Source of the DNA: Paremcibacter congregatus
GTDB taxonomy: Bacteria; Pseudomonadota; Alphaproteobacteria; Sphingomonadales; Emcibacteraceae
DNA: 64,000 bases
Direction of reading: 5' to 3'
Assembly: GCF_006385135.1 (NCBI RefSeq)
Contig: NZ_CP041025.1
Coordinates: 1,333,501 to 1,397,500 of the forward strand
In this document: piece by piece, positions 1-9,776 of the stretch
Layout of the letters: each line of letters begins with the position of its first letter
Numbering within the stretch: the stretch's first letter is position 1
Program-made: the position numbers and the translations under genes
The notes under the pieces: model-generated
What the model was told of the DNA's origin: nothing
Databases searched by the model: none
What the model saw: only the letters and a program-made list of their open reading frames with translations

Positions 1-1932
1 GGCGTCTCAAACGGAGGCGGCAACGATAATGATACACAGAACCAGGAAACTGTAGGTGTTTATCTGGACGAGATTCCGATTTCCATGGGTGCGATGAACC
101 CGGAGTTGAGCCTTTTTGACCTGGAACGCGTTGAAGTTCTGCGTGGTCCACAGGGTACTTTGTACGGTGCGGGTTCCATGTCCGGGACCATTCGTCTGGT
201 CTCCAAAAAACCAAACCTGAATGAAATTGAAGGCAAGGTGGAAGCCAGCCTGTCAAGCATTAGTAAAGGTAGCGAGAATTATTCAGTCAAAGGTCTGATT
301 AACATTCCGGTCATTGAAGATAAATTTGCTCTGCGCACCAGCGCTTACTATCTGAGCAATGGTGGTTACATTGATAATGTTCTGGAAGGACATGAAGCAA
401 AAGACCTCAATGATGGCACGTCAAAAGGCTTAAAAGTAGCTGGCCGCGTTCAGGTCAGTGATGCCTTCACGGTCGATTTTAACTTCATTCATCATGACTA
501 TTCCGACAATGGTCGTCCGGAAGATGTTGATGCCGCAGGCGAACTGGCCCGGAACTATCCTTCCTTCGATGGTTATGATGATGAAATGCAGATTTATAAC
601 CTGACCATGACATATGATCTGGACACGGCAGAGTTTGTATCTTCGACATCCTTCTTTAAGCGGGATATTATTAACCCACGGTCTCTGGATCAGTTTTATA
701 TTCTAGTTCCTGGCTTTGGTGATCTCGTGCCGCACGAGTTGGTTGATTATACCCAGACAGAGACGTTTGTTCAGGAAATGCGTGTGGCTTCCACAACGGA
801 TAGCGCTCTGCAATGGACTGTTGGTACTTATTTTGACCAAAAAGATGTTGCTTACCAGAACACATGGCCCGTCCCGGGGTCTGATGATGTATTGGGCGCG
901 CCAGCGGCTGGCTTTGGAGCGCCAACGGATCATCTTTATTACGGTACAGATGATCTGACTGTAAAAACTTTTGCTGTATTTGGCGAAGCTTATTACAGCT
1001 TTGATAAGTTTACAGTGACCGCAGGGCTGCGTTATTTTAACTGGAAACAGGATATCTCTACTTATGTTTCAGGTATTCTTGCCGGTGGTGCGGAAATAGA
1101 CAACCCTGCACAAGGTAAAGCAGATGGCTTTAACCCTAAACTGAACATATCCTACGATGTCACCGACGATATGCTGGTCTATGCTCAAGTGGCCCGCGGC
1201 TTCCGTTATGGTGGAGTCAATGCCTCTATCCCATTGGCCACCTGTGGCGATGAAGTCGAAGCGTTGGGTATTGATGTCGCAGACCTCAAAACTTTCGCTC
1301 CAGACAAAACCTGGAACTACGAAGCGGGTGTCAAAGGCCGTGCGATGGATGGTAACCTGATGGTCAATGCCGCTGTATTCCATATTAAATGGGATGATGT
1401 GCAGACAAGCCGTCGTTTTGAGTGTGGTTTTGGTTACCGGGAAAACGTGACAGATCTGACCAGTCAGGGTGTTGAGTTTGAAGTAACCGCCAATCTGACA
1501 GAAGGTCTGACATTGACCACTGGCGGAACATACATGACATCAAACCTGGATACTGATATCCTGAGTTTGAGCGCCGTAAAAGGTGACCGTGCACCATATG
1601 TGCCGGAATTCAGCCTGAATGCGACGCTGGAATATGTATATCCTCTGACAGATACAATGGACGGCTTTGTCTGGGCCAACTATCAGCATACAGGACACCG
1701 TCAGACCGAATTTAATGCAGCCAATGCGGATTACCGCGATATGGAAGCATATGATCTGGCCAATGTACGTGTCGGTGTAACATGGGATAACCTCGAAGTG
1801 TCCTTGTTCGCCAGCAACCTGTTCGATAGTCGTGGTGTCGTACGTTCCTTGCGTCGCGCACCGTTCGATCCAGATGGCGCGATCCGCGTGCAGCCTCGCA
1901 CCATGGGTATCACCGTAAAAGGCAATTTCTAA
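1..1932 (+). CDS. TonB-dependent receptor, 5'-truncated by window edge
   Basis: Outer-membrane beta-barrel receptor for TonB-driven uptake; the substrate cannot be read from sequence. The frame is open from base 1, so the signal peptide, TonB box and first part of the plug lie outside the window. The plug hallmark VLRGPQGTLYGAGSMSGTI is encoded at about 137-195, followed by a long barrel of alternating aromatic and polar strands. The protein ends in Phe (TVKGNF), the usual outer-membrane insertion signal. The downstream amidohydrolase is 50 bp away on the same strand, so the receptor may import a compound hydrolysed by that enzyme (inference). The same subfamily appears again at 12426-14747. 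Confidence 0.93.
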   Translation, partial: GVSNGGGNDNDTQNQETVGVYLDEIPISMGAMNPELSLFDLERVEVLRGPQGTLYGAGSMSGTIRLVSKKPNLNEIEGKVEASLSSISKGSENYSVKGLINIPVIEDKFALRTSAYYLSNGGYIDNVLEGHEAKDLNDGTSKGLKVAGRVQVSDAFTVDFNFIHHDYSDNGRPEDVDAAGELARNYPSFDGYDDEMQIYNLTMTYDLDTAEFVSSTSFFKRDIINPRSLDQFYILVPGFGDLVPHELVDYTQTETFVQEMRVASTTDSALQWTVGTYFDQKDVAYQNTWPVPGSDDVLGAPAAGFGAPTDHLYYGTDDLTVKTFAVFGEAYYSFDKFTVTAGLRYFNWKQDISTYVSGILAGGAEIDNPAQGKADGFNPKLNISYDVTDDMLVYAQVARGFRYGGVNASIPLATCGDEVEALGIDVADLKTFAPDKTWNYEAGVKGRAMDGNLMVNAAVFHIKWDDVQTSRRFECGFGYRENVTDLTSQGVEFEVTANLTEGLTLTTGGTYMTSNLDTDILSLSAVKGDRAPYVPEFSLNATLEYVYPLTDTMDGFVWANYQHTGHRQTEFNAANADYRDMEAYDLANVRVGVTWDNLEVSLFASNLFDSRGVVRSLRRAPFDPDGAIRVQPRTMGITVKGNF

Positions 1933-1982
1933 TCTTTACGGATTGGATAACGCGTTCGTCTTTTAAGTTGGATTGATACCAG

Positions 1983-3206
1983 ATGTCGATGATTGTACTG
2001 AGTAATGTTGATATTTTTGACGGCGTTTCGCCGGAAATTATGGAAAATCACCATGTGGTCATCGCAGACGGACGCATAAAAGAAATAACGCACCGGGAAG
2101 TTCAGCTTCCCGGTGCGCATCATATTTCGGGGCAGGGTAAAACCCTGATGCCGGGATTGATAGATGCCCATTATCATGCCTGCCTGGTGCAGGTTCAGGG
2201 CTATAATATGACAACGTTACCGCCCTCTTTGCTCTATCCGGCGGCATCTAATTTACTTGAAAATTCTTTACAGCGTGGGTTTACTTCTGTGCGTGATGCG
2301 GGCGGGGCCGACTTTGGTCTGGCAGAAGCCACCCGTACCGGACTGATCAAGGGACCCCGTATTTTTTATTCCGGCCGCCCGTTGACGCAAACCGGGGGTC
2401 ATGGCGAAATGCGGGCGAAGGTTCATGAAGAACCCTGCCTGTGCGCTTCACATCAGGCCCATATGGTCGCGGTCGTAGATGGTGAAGATGCGGTCCGCAA
2501 AGCCGTGCGGGAAGAGTTCCGCAAAGGCGCAGACCAGATTAAAATCATGCTTAATGGCGGGGTATCTACAGACGCGGACCCGGTATGGCTGTGTCAGTTC
2601 ACGGACGATGAAATCCGGGCGGCGGTTGATGAAGCGGAACGACGGCGTTCCTATGTCATGGCCCATGTCTATCTGGACAAACAAATCCGTAAAGCCGTAG
2701 AACTTGGCATCCGTACAATGGAACATGGTAATTTCCTAACGTTGGATACCGCGCGATACATGGCGGAAAAAGGCGCATTTTTGGTGCCGACCCTGGTGAC
2801 ATACCAGGCGATCCGCGAAAAAGGCCGGGCCTTTGGGTTTAATGATGAGCAGTTTCGTAAACTTGATGCGGTCAGTGATGCCGGTCTGCAGTCTTTGGAA
2901 AATGCCATGGCGGGGAAAGTTAATATCGGGTTTGGCACAGACCTTCTGGGCGATATGCATGTGCATCAATCCGATGAGTTTTTGATCCGAAGCGCGATAC
3001 AAACCCCGTTTGAAATTCTAAAATCGGCCACGTCGGTTAACGCTGAAATTCTGAACCGGACCGGAGACCTTGGGGTTGTGGCGGAAGGGGCGTATGCCGA
3101 TCTTCTGCTGGTGGAGGGAAATCCTCTGGAAGACATCACATTGCTGACAGGAGACGGCTGTCACTTGGCGATGGTGATGAAAGACGGTAAGGTCATGTCA
3201 AAATAA
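1983..3206 (+). CDS. Metal-dependent amidohydrolase (imidazolonepropionase/prolidase-like)
   Basis: 407-residue amidohydrolase-superfamily TIM barrel, cytoplasmic (no signal peptide). Metal ligands fit the family: HxH at residues 63/65 (DAHYH), a Lys at 187 in GADQIKIML that is probably carboxylated, His228 (MAHVY), His248 (MEHGN) and Asp320 (GFGTD). The N-terminal beta-sandwich strand (VDIFDG) and C-terminal ADLLLVEGNPLEDI segment match the Xaa-Pro dipeptidase/imidazolonepropionase-like group. The substrate is unknown: a peptide, cyclic amide or similar. It lies between a TonB receptor and a secreted cyclophilin in one orientation and is probably cotranscribed. The ATG start lacks a strong Shine-Dalgarno sequence. 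Confidence 0.88.
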   Translation: MSMIVLSNVDIFDGVSPEIMENHHVVIADGRIKEITHREVQLPGAHHISGQGKTLMPGLIDAHYHACLVQVQGYNMTTLPPSLLYPAASNLLENSLQRGFTSVRDAGGADFGLAEATRTGLIKGPRIFYSGRPLTQTGGHGEMRAKVHEEPCLCASHQAHMVAVVDGEDAVRKAVREEFRKGADQIKIMLNGGVSTDADPVWLCQFTDDEIRAAVDEAERRRSYVMAHVYLDKQIRKAVELGIRTMEHGNFLTLDTARYMAEKGAFLVPTLVTYQAIREKGRAFGFNDEQFRKLDAVSDAGLQSLENAMAGKVNIGFGTDLLGDMHVHQSDEFLIRSAIQTPFEILKSATSVNAEILNRTGDLGVVAEGAYADLLLVEGNPLEDITLLTGDGCHLAMVMKDGKVMSK

Positions 3207-3228
3207 TAAGTAATTTATAGGAGATCCC

Positions 3229-3855
3229 ATGCGTAATCTGTTTCTGTCGAGTGTGTTGACCATGTTGATAAGTCTGTTCGCCATGGGGGCCTCCTGGGCG
3301 TCTGAAACTGTCAAGCTGATCATGACGACGTCCGCCGGTGAGGTTATGCTTGAGCTCTATCCTGAAGCTGCCCCGACGACGGTGTCTAATTTCCTTAAAT
3401 ATGTTGATGGCGGCCATTATGAAGGGGGCGAATTCTATCGGGTCGTCCGCGACGATAATCAGGCCCAGAACAACATTAAGATTGGCGTTATTCAAGGGGG
3501 CATGGGAATGGATGTCACGGATGCGCCTTTCCCGGCTATCGCGCATGAGACGACACAGGATAGCGGTCTGCTCCATAAGGATGGTGTGATTTCAATGGCC
3601 CGGAATCAACCAGGCACGGCAACTTCGGAGTTCTTTATCTGTGTTAAGGATCAGCCCAGCCTCGATTTTGGTGGCATGCGCAATCCTGATGGCCAGGGAT
3701 TTGCCGCATTCGGCAAGGTTACCGGCGGTATGGATATTGTCCGTAAAATACAGAAAATGAACACCATACAGCCAAAAAGTGCAGAGCTAGAATATACCAG
3801 CGGGCAGATTCTGATTGCGCCTGTGGTTATTCAAACCATCAAACGCGTTGAATAA
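3229..3855 (+). CDS. Secreted cyclophilin-type peptidyl-prolyl isomerase
   Basis: 208-residue cyclophilin (PpiA/PpiB class) that would catalyse cis-trans isomerisation of prolyl bonds in the periplasm. A Sec signal peptide spans about residues 1-24 (hydrophobic core, ending ASWAS). The cyclophilin fold follows: an EAAPTTVSNFLKYV strand-helix, FYRVV, an IQGG-like core (VIQGGMG), the MARNQPGTATSEFFI segment and FGKVTGGMDIV. The start has a good ribosome site (TAGGAGATCCC-ATG), 22 bp after the amidohydrolase stop. Confidence 0.92.
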   Translation: MRNLFLSSVLTMLISLFAMGASWASETVKLIMTTSAGEVMLELYPEAAPTTVSNFLKYVDGGHYEGGEFYRVVRDDNQAQNNIKIGVIQGGMGMDVTDAPFPAIAHETTQDSGLLHKDGVISMARNQPGTATSEFFICVKDQPSLDFGGMRNPDGQGFAAFGKVTGGMDIVRKIQKMNTIQPKSAELEYTSGQILIAPVVIQTIKRVE

Positions 3856-3987
3856 TAGCGTCTTTTCAGGATAATGCCCTGAGAGCCATACTGTTGACCG
3901 TTACCCTGAAAAAAATGACGCCATATAATATTAAGGTGGAATTGAGAAGTGTTTTCATTTATGGGTTGAGCGTGTAAAGTCAACAGC

Positions 3988-5064
3988 ATGGCGGATGAGG
4001 GCATGACAGAAAAAAAAGACTTATTATCGCAATTAACTATAAATCGAGATGACAAAAGCCCGGATGGGACGTCTCTTGTGGCTTTGGGGGTGATTTTTCT
4101 CATTGCCCTGATAATTGGAATTGGGGCCGGGCGCTATATCTGGGGCGGGACGTCGACGTCGAATTATGCCGCGCCCGAGATACCTTCTCAACAGAAAAAC
4201 ACGACAGATACTGTCTCCCGAAATTCAATCAAACCCGCTGCCGATAAGATGGTCCCGGGTCCGACGGCCAGCGCGCAATCTTCTGATGATGCCGTTCTTG
4301 ATGCAAGCGGGTACATAATCGCCCGTCGCATGGCGACCGTGTCGGCGGAACTGACAGGGCGTATTGTCGACGTTCTGGTGGAAGAAGGCATGGCGGTAAA
4401 GCAGAACCAGAAACTGGCCACGCTTGATGACACGTTGGCGCAGGTGGGGCTTGATCTGTCGAAGGCCCAGCAGAAATCAGCACAGGCACGGGTACAGAGC
4501 GCCCGGGCAAGTCTCAAGGAAGCCAATCGGGTTCTGAAACGGGTCGAATCCTTGCAATCCAGCGATTTCACCAGCGAGGCGGCGCTGACCAACAGTATAC
4601 TCAATGTGGAAACCGGGCAGGCTGAACTCGCTCGGGCTCTTGCCGATCTCGAAGCGGCCGGTCTGGATGTGAAATTAAAGCAGGAACGACTTAACGATCA
4701 CACGGTCCGGGCGCCTTTTGCCGGGGTGGTGACCATCAAGAATGCCCAGCCGGGCGAGATTGTAGCGCCGGGATCGGCGGGAGGCGGCTTTACGCGTACC
4801 GGGATTTGTACCATTGTCGATATGGCGTCCCTGGAAATTGAAGCCGATGTCAATGAAGCCTTTATTGGACGGATTTTCGAAGGCCAACGGGTTGAAGCCA
4901 ACCTTGACGCTTACCCCCAGTGGCAGATTCCAGCACGGGTGATTGCGATAATCCCGACGGCGGATCGCAATAAGGCGACCGTGCGCGTACGAATAGAATT
5001 GTTGGTGAATGACCCGCGCATTCTGCCGGAAATGGGCGTAAAAATGTCTTTTTATAAAGAGTAA
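3988..5064 (+). CDS. Periplasmic adaptor (HlyD/MacA-type) of an ABC exporter
   Basis: 358-residue membrane-fusion protein. An N-terminal membrane anchor at about residues 30-50 (LVALGVIFLIALIIGIGAG) is followed by a lipoyl half-motif (SAELTGRIVDVLVEEGMAV), an alpha-hairpin rich in Ala/Gln/Arg (about 150-235), the second lipoyl half (VRAPFAGVVTIKNAQPGE) and a beta-barrel domain. It heads an operon with an ATPase and two permeases, so it should bridge the inner-membrane pump to an outer-membrane or periplasmic partner. The cargo is unknown. The start could also be the ATG at 4003; neither has a convincing ribosome site. An A8 run sits at the start of the coding region. Confidence 0.9.
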   Translation: MADEGMTEKKDLLSQLTINRDDKSPDGTSLVALGVIFLIALIIGIGAGRYIWGGTSTSNYAAPEIPSQQKNTTDTVSRNSIKPAADKMVPGPTASAQSSDDAVLDASGYIIARRMATVSAELTGRIVDVLVEEGMAVKQNQKLATLDDTLAQVGLDLSKAQQKSAQARVQSARASLKEANRVLKRVESLQSSDFTSEAALTNSILNVETGQAELARALADLEAAGLDVKLKQERLNDHTVRAPFAGVVTIKNAQPGEIVAPGSAGGGFTRTGICTIVDMASLEIEADVNEAFIGRIFEGQRVEANLDAYPQWQIPARVIAIIPTADRNKATVRVRIELLVNDPRILPEMGVKMSFYKE

Positions 5065-5107
5065 AACCGTTCTATTATTTAAATAACAAATCAACTGGAA
5101 AATGATC

Positions 5108-5824
5108 ATGGATGCGATGAAAAAACAGAAAGTCGAAAGTGAAAATTTGTTTGAGTTGAAGGGGATTGCCAAGAGTTTTACCAAAGGACGTGAGGTTATT
5201 TCGATCTTCAAAGATCTGAATATGACCATCAAGCGCGGCGAATTTCTCGCCATTATGGGACCGTCCGGGTCTGGGAAGACGACGTTGCTGAATATGCTGG
5301 GTGGTGTGGATCAGCCGACAACCGGGGAAGTCTGGTTCGACGGTGAACGGATCGACAGTCTGTCGGAAAACGGTCTTGCCAAATGGCGGTCGGAGAATAT
5401 CGGATTTATCTTCCAGTTTTACAATCTGATGCCAATGTTGTCGGCGGCGCGCAATGTGGAATTGCCCTTACTGCTGACGAATTTGCCGAAAAAACGCCGG
5501 TCGCAAAGTGTTGATGCGGCGCTGGAACTGGTGGGGCTGAAGGACCGGGCCGGGCATAAACCCAATGAAATGTCTGGCGGCCAGCAACAGAGGGTGGCGA
5601 TTGCCCGGGCGATTGTGTCAGACCCGAAGATGCTGCTCTGTGATGAGCCGACCGGGGACCTTGACCGGGAAACCGCCAATGAAATTCTTACCATGCTGCA
5701 GGAACTGAACCGGGATTATGGCAAAACCATTGTGATGGTAACCCATGACCCTGAAGCGGCGAAATACGCTCATAAGGTACTGCATCTGGACAAGGGCGAC
5801 TTTGTGGAGAAAGGAGAGCTGTGA
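5108..5824 (+). CDS. ABC transporter ATP-binding protein (MacB/LolD-like)
   Basis: About 238-residue cytoplasmic ATPase that powers the two permeases downstream. It shows Walker A (GPSGSGKTTLLN), Q-loop (FIFQFYNLMP), ABC signature (MSGGQQQRVAIARA), Walker B plus catalytic Glu (LLCDEPTGDLD) and the switch His (VTHDPEAA). The LMPMLSAARNVELPL segment is typical of the LolD/MacB family that handles lipoproteins, peptides or drugs. ATGs at 5102, 5108 and 5117 are all in frame; 5108 is chosen because GGAA lies about 8 nt upstream. Its stop overlaps the start of the next gene (TGATG), indicating translational coupling. Confidence 0.93.
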   Translation: MDAMKKQKVESENLFELKGIAKSFTKGREVISIFKDLNMTIKRGEFLAIMGPSGSGKTTLLNMLGGVDQPTTGEVWFDGERIDSLSENGLAKWRSENIGFIFQFYNLMPMLSAARNVELPLLLTNLPKKRRSQSVDAALELVGLKDRAGHKPNEMSGGQQQRVAIARAIVSDPKMLLCDEPTGDLDRETANEILTMLQELNRDYGKTIVMVTHDPEAAKYAHKVLHLDKGDFVEKGEL

Positions 5825-6975
5825 TGGGCGACCTTTATCTGATCTTCAAAAATGTGACCCGGAAAAAACTGCGCCTGTTTCTCACTCTGTTTGCAACCTT
5901 CATTGCATTTATGATTTACGGGGTGTTGATGGCATTCCAGATGGCGCTGGATTCCGGGGTGGAACTGTCGGCCGATGATCGTCTGATCGTGGTCAACAAG
6001 GTGAATTTCACCCAACCCCTGCCGTTGTCTTATGTCACCCGCATCCGTAGTGTTGAAGGGGTTGCCGAGAGCGCGCATATGAGCTGGTTTGGCGGCTATT
6101 ATCAGGATCCAAAGAATTTTATGCCCATGTTTGCGGTTGAACAGGACCGTTTCCTTGATGTTTATGATGAAATCGTCATACCGGATGCCCAACGAAAAGC
6201 CTGGCTACAGAACCGGCAAGGCCTGCTGATCGGGGAAAGCGTCGCCAAACGGTTCGGCTGGAAAGTGGGAGACCGGGTTCCGATTTCGTCGAATATCTTT
6301 TCCAGAAAAACCGGAGGACAGACCTGGGATTTCGATATAGAGGCGATTTACCGGGGTGCCGATCCTTCCTTTGACACCAGTGGTGTGTATTTTCATTTCA
6401 AATATTTTGATGAGGCGCGTACTTTTGGTCAGAACCAGACGGGCTTTGTTGCGGTTCGTACAGAAGACCCCGCGTTAAATGAACAGGTGATCAAGGCCAT
6501 TGATGACCAGTTCGCCAATTCTTTCTTTGAAACCGAAACGGTGCCGGAAAAAGCCTTTAACAAGGCTTTTATCGAACAATTGGGCAATATCGCCCTGATC
6601 ATCCAGTTTGTCGTTCTGGCGGCTTTCTTTATCATTCTGGTGATTGTCGGGAATAGCATGGCGCTCGCCATTCGGGAAAGAACAAACGAGATTGCAGTGA
6701 TGAAAACTCTTGGGTTCAGGTCGGGGCGTATTTTCCGTATGGTGCTGGGCGAATCCTTTCTGGTGGCGATCCTTGGGGGCGGGCTCGGGGTATTGGCGTC
6801 TGTCGCACTTACCCGTTTGATCACGGAAAATGTTGCGACCTTGCCGCCCTTGATTATGAAGCCGGAAATATTCCTGTCCGCGGCGGGGTATATTCTTCTA
6901 CTGGGCTTTGTCACCGGGATACTGCCGGCCCTGTCGGCTTGGCGCCTGAACATTATCACCGCATTATCGCGTTAA
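5824..6975 (+). CDS. ABC transporter permease, FtsX-like
   Basis: 383-residue MacB/FtsX-family permease. One N-terminal membrane helix (about 17-38), a large periplasmic domain (about 40-245) and three C-terminal helices (about 255-285, 310-335, 345-370). The linker AIRERTNEIAVMKTLGF is the classic coupling-helix region of FtsX permeases. The ATG at 5824 is used because AAAGGAGAG lies just upstream. Paired with a second permease, it would form a heterodimeric pump. The operon encodes no dedicated outer-membrane partner. Confidence 0.9.
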   Translation: MGDLYLIFKNVTRKKLRLFLTLFATFIAFMIYGVLMAFQMALDSGVELSADDRLIVVNKVNFTQPLPLSYVTRIRSVEGVAESAHMSWFGGYYQDPKNFMPMFAVEQDRFLDVYDEIVIPDAQRKAWLQNRQGLLIGESVAKRFGWKVGDRVPISSNIFSRKTGGQTWDFDIEAIYRGADPSFDTSGVYFHFKYFDEARTFGQNQTGFVAVRTEDPALNEQVIKAIDDQFANSFFETETVPEKAFNKAFIEQLGNIALIIQFVVLAAFFIILVIVGNSMALAIRERTNEIAVMKTLGFRSGRIFRMVLGESFLVAILGGGLGVLASVALTRLITENVATLPPLIMKPEIFLSAAGYILLLGFVTGILPALSAWRLNIITALSR

Positions 6976-6985
6976 GGAGGGTATC

Positions 6986-8164
6986 ATGAGACTATTATCA
7001 CAAACCTGGGTCGTCATTATCATGAATATCCGCAGTCTGCCGTCGCGTTTCAGCATGTCATTGGCAACCATATTTGCGGTGGCGGCGGTGGTCGGTGTAC
7101 TGCTGTTCTTTCTTGCCATGGGTAACGGGTTTCGCGCCACCCTGGAAGGGGCGGGGTCAGACGCCGTGGCGGTGGTGACCCGGGAAGGGTCCCAGTCTGA
7201 AATCAACAGTGTTTTAGGACGCGATCAGGTCAACCTGATCGCCAACGCGCCTGGTATTGCGCGTGATGATGCCGGCAATCCGATCATCTCGGCGGAATTA
7301 TATGTGATTGTTGATGGCATCAAAGAAAGCACAAAGACCAAGGTTAATCTGCCCCTGCGCGGTCTGTCGCAGGCAGGGTTTGATCTGCGGGATAATGTAA
7401 AGATCACGGACGGCCGCATGTTCAGTCCTGGGCGGAATGAAATTATCGTCGGCGAGGGTGTATTGAAGGAGTTTGGGGGATTTTCCCTTGGCAAGAAGAT
7501 CACATTTGGTAAAACCACCTGGGAAGTGGTGGGTATTTTCACCACCGGCGGTTCTGCATTCGAGAGCGAGCTTTGGGCCGACGCCCGGTCGGTGCAGGAC
7601 CAGTTCCGGCGCGGTAACAGCTTTCAGACCATGCGGCTCCGGCTGGAAACGCCAGGGGATGTCAGCGCCCTACAGGCCTATGCCAAGACTGATCCACGCC
7701 TGAATGTTAAGATTGAAACCGAAGCAAATTACTTCTCCACCCAGGGAGATGCGATTAAAGGGTATGTGATCTTTGGCTGGGGCGTAAGCATCATTATGGG
7801 GTTGGGGGCGCTCGCCGGGGCGCTGAATACCATGTACACTTCGGTTGCCAGCCGGGCGCGGGAGATTGCAACTCTCCGGGCAATCGGTTTTTCCAATGTA
7901 TCGGCCTTTATGGGGACCCTGGTTGAAGGCATTCTGCTGTCCTTGCTGGGCGGCGTTCTGGGCATTGTCGCGACATACCTGTTTATTGACGGGAATAGTG
8001 CGGCCACGATTGGGGCGAGTTTCACTCAGGTGGTATTTACCTTCACCCTGTCCCCGGACCTGATGGTGCAGGGGGGCTGGATTGCCTTGGCGATCGGTGT
8101 GCTTGGCGGGTTCTTCCCCGCCTTCCGTGCAGCGCGGTTGCCTGTGGTTATTGCGTTTGAGTAG
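6986..8164 (+). CDS. ABC transporter permease, FtsX-like (second subunit)
   Basis: 392-residue partner of the preceding permease, with the same topology: N-terminal helix (about 25-48, LATIFAVAAVVGVLLFFLA), periplasmic domain, then three C-terminal helices. The coupling segment ASRAREIATLRAIGF is conserved. An excellent ribosome site (AAGGAGGG) lies about 6 nt before the ATG, 10 bp after the previous stop, so it is in the same operon. The C-terminus (FPAFRAARLPVVIAFE) matches the family. Confidence 0.91.
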   Translation: MRLLSQTWVVIIMNIRSLPSRFSMSLATIFAVAAVVGVLLFFLAMGNGFRATLEGAGSDAVAVVTREGSQSEINSVLGRDQVNLIANAPGIARDDAGNPIISAELYVIVDGIKESTKTKVNLPLRGLSQAGFDLRDNVKITDGRMFSPGRNEIIVGEGVLKEFGGFSLGKKITFGKTTWEVVGIFTTGGSAFESELWADARSVQDQFRRGNSFQTMRLRLETPGDVSALQAYAKTDPRLNVKIETEANYFSTQGDAIKGYVIFGWGVSIIMGLGALAGALNTMYTSVASRAREIATLRAIGFSNVSAFMGTLVEGILLSLLGGVLGIVATYLFIDGNSAATIGASFTQVVFTFTLSPDLMVQGGWIALAIGVLGGFFPAFRAARLPVVIAFE

Positions 8165-8276
8165 GCAGGAGCTAGCCCGAGGTTCAATTTTCTTATGACA
8201 ATTTTAATCTATTGCACTTAAGTCAATATGAGGTAAAACAAAGAACATTGTATCGAATTGAAATAAAGAAAAAATA

Positions 8277-9776
8277 ATGGCATCAGAAGAAGTTCCCTCT
8301 TTATCACAGGATGTTATTCGTGGCGCCAAATGGTATGTCATGATGCGCTGGTCGATCAGGGGGTTGGGGTTTGTCAGCTCGGCTGTGCTGGCGAGGCTTC
8401 TGGTGCCTGAAGATTTTGGTCTGGTCGCCATGGTCTTGGTGATTTTTGGGTTGGTGTCGCTTCTGTTTGAATTCGGAGTCAACTGGGCGCTGATCCAGAA
8501 TAACAAGGCGACCGATGATCATTTCCATACCGCCTGGACGGTTCGTGTTCTTCAATCCTGTGCCGTGGCTGGCGTATTAGCCGCCTGTGCGCCTCTGATT
8601 GCCAGTTCTTATAACGATGCGCGACTTGAAAATATTTGCTGGATCATGGCGTTTGGTATTTTTATCAGAGGATTTGAGAATATCGGCGTCATCAAATTTC
8701 AGAAAGATATGAAGTTTGCTCAGGATTTTGCTTACTCCGTGGCACCAAAAATCATTTCCACTTTCGTTACCATTGGTCTGGCCTTTTACTTCAGGTCTTA
8801 CATGGCATTGGTCATGGGGACATTGCTCAATAGTTTCACGGTGGTTTGCGCCAGTTATATTGCCATACGCTTTAAGCCAAAATTCTCATTTTCTAAGATT
8901 TCTGATATATGGGGATTTTCGCAATGGATTTTGGTCAGTAATGTGGCGAAATACATTGGAACGCAGGGTGACGTTATGCTGCTGTCGTTTTTCTCTACGC
9001 CGGTAAATATCGGGTATTATAAATGGGGAACGGAATTGTCATATATGACAATGACCGAGATCCAGCAACCCTTCTCCAGAGCTTTGATGCCGGGGCTTGC
9101 TAAAATCAAAGATGATCATAACCGTCTTATTGCGGCTTTTTTAAAAGCCTTGAGTATGATGGCGGTTGTCGCCGTGCCGGTGGCATTGGGTTTTGGGGCA
9201 GTGTCAGAAGAACTTATCCCGCTATTTTTGGGGGGGGGCGATAAATGGCTGCCGGTTGTACCTCTGGTTGAAGCTCTTGTTTTTCTTTCCATGAGCTCGG
9301 CGTTGTACGGCATATCCGGGAGTTTATTGCTTATCACCGGGAATGTGAAATATACAGCCTATATTTCCTGGGTTCAGGCTGCGGTGATGTTGGTAACCCT
9401 GTATCCGGCATATTACTTTGCAGGTATGGAAGGCGTTGCATATTCAAGAGGAGGTCTCGGGATTGTCATGTTCTTCGTTGTCAGCTTGTTGGTGACAAAT
9501 CGATGTAACTTCAGACTACAGAGCATTTTCAGCGTTGTATGGCGCCCGGCGACGGCCGGAATAGGTATGTTCGTGCTCTTGACGTCGCTATCTGATGTTT
9601 GGGTGCTGGATATCTGGATGTTGCTTGGGGTCAAGATCGTTATTGGCGTCGTTTTCTATGCGGTTGCCCTCTTGTTGTTATGGGGGCTTGCCGGGCGACC
9701 AGATACCGCAGAACATCAAATTCTGGGCTATATCAGGACCAAGTTAAAAAAACCGTCAAAGACTTACAAGGCCTGA
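8277..9776 (+). CDS. Polysaccharide flippase (Wzx/RfbX-type MOP transporter)
   Basis: 499-residue integral membrane protein of the MOP/PST superfamily that flips lipid-linked sugar repeat units across the inner membrane. About 12-14 hydrophobic helices are visible. The N-terminal LVPEDFGLVAMVLVIFGLVSLLFEFG segment begins the LPEDFG-like signature of lipopolysaccharide-type flippases. No glycosyltransferase is adjacent, so it is an isolated copy. The 112-bp upstream gap separates it from the ABC operon. The coding region contains a G9 run at 9230-9238 (Leu-Gly-Gly-Gly). Its 3' end overlaps convergent alkB by 13 bp. Confidence 0.88.
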   Translation: MASEEVPSLSQDVIRGAKWYVMMRWSIRGLGFVSSAVLARLLVPEDFGLVAMVLVIFGLVSLLFEFGVNWALIQNNKATDDHFHTAWTVRVLQSCAVAGVLAACAPLIASSYNDARLENICWIMAFGIFIRGFENIGVIKFQKDMKFAQDFAYSVAPKIISTFVTIGLAFYFRSYMALVMGTLLNSFTVVCASYIAIRFKPKFSFSKISDIWGFSQWILVSNVAKYIGTQGDVMLLSFFSTPVNIGYYKWGTELSYMTMTEIQQPFSRALMPGLAKIKDDHNRLIAAFLKALSMMAVVAVPVALGFGAVSEELIPLFLGGGDKWLPVVPLVEALVFLSMSSALYGISGSLLLITGNVKYTAYISWVQAAVMLVTLYPAYYFAGMEGVAYSRGGLGIVMFFVVSLLVTNRCNFRLQSIFSVVWRPATAGIGMFVLLTSLSDVWVLDIWMLLGVKIVIGVVFYAVALLLLWGLAGRPDTAEHQILGYIRTKLKKPSKTYKA

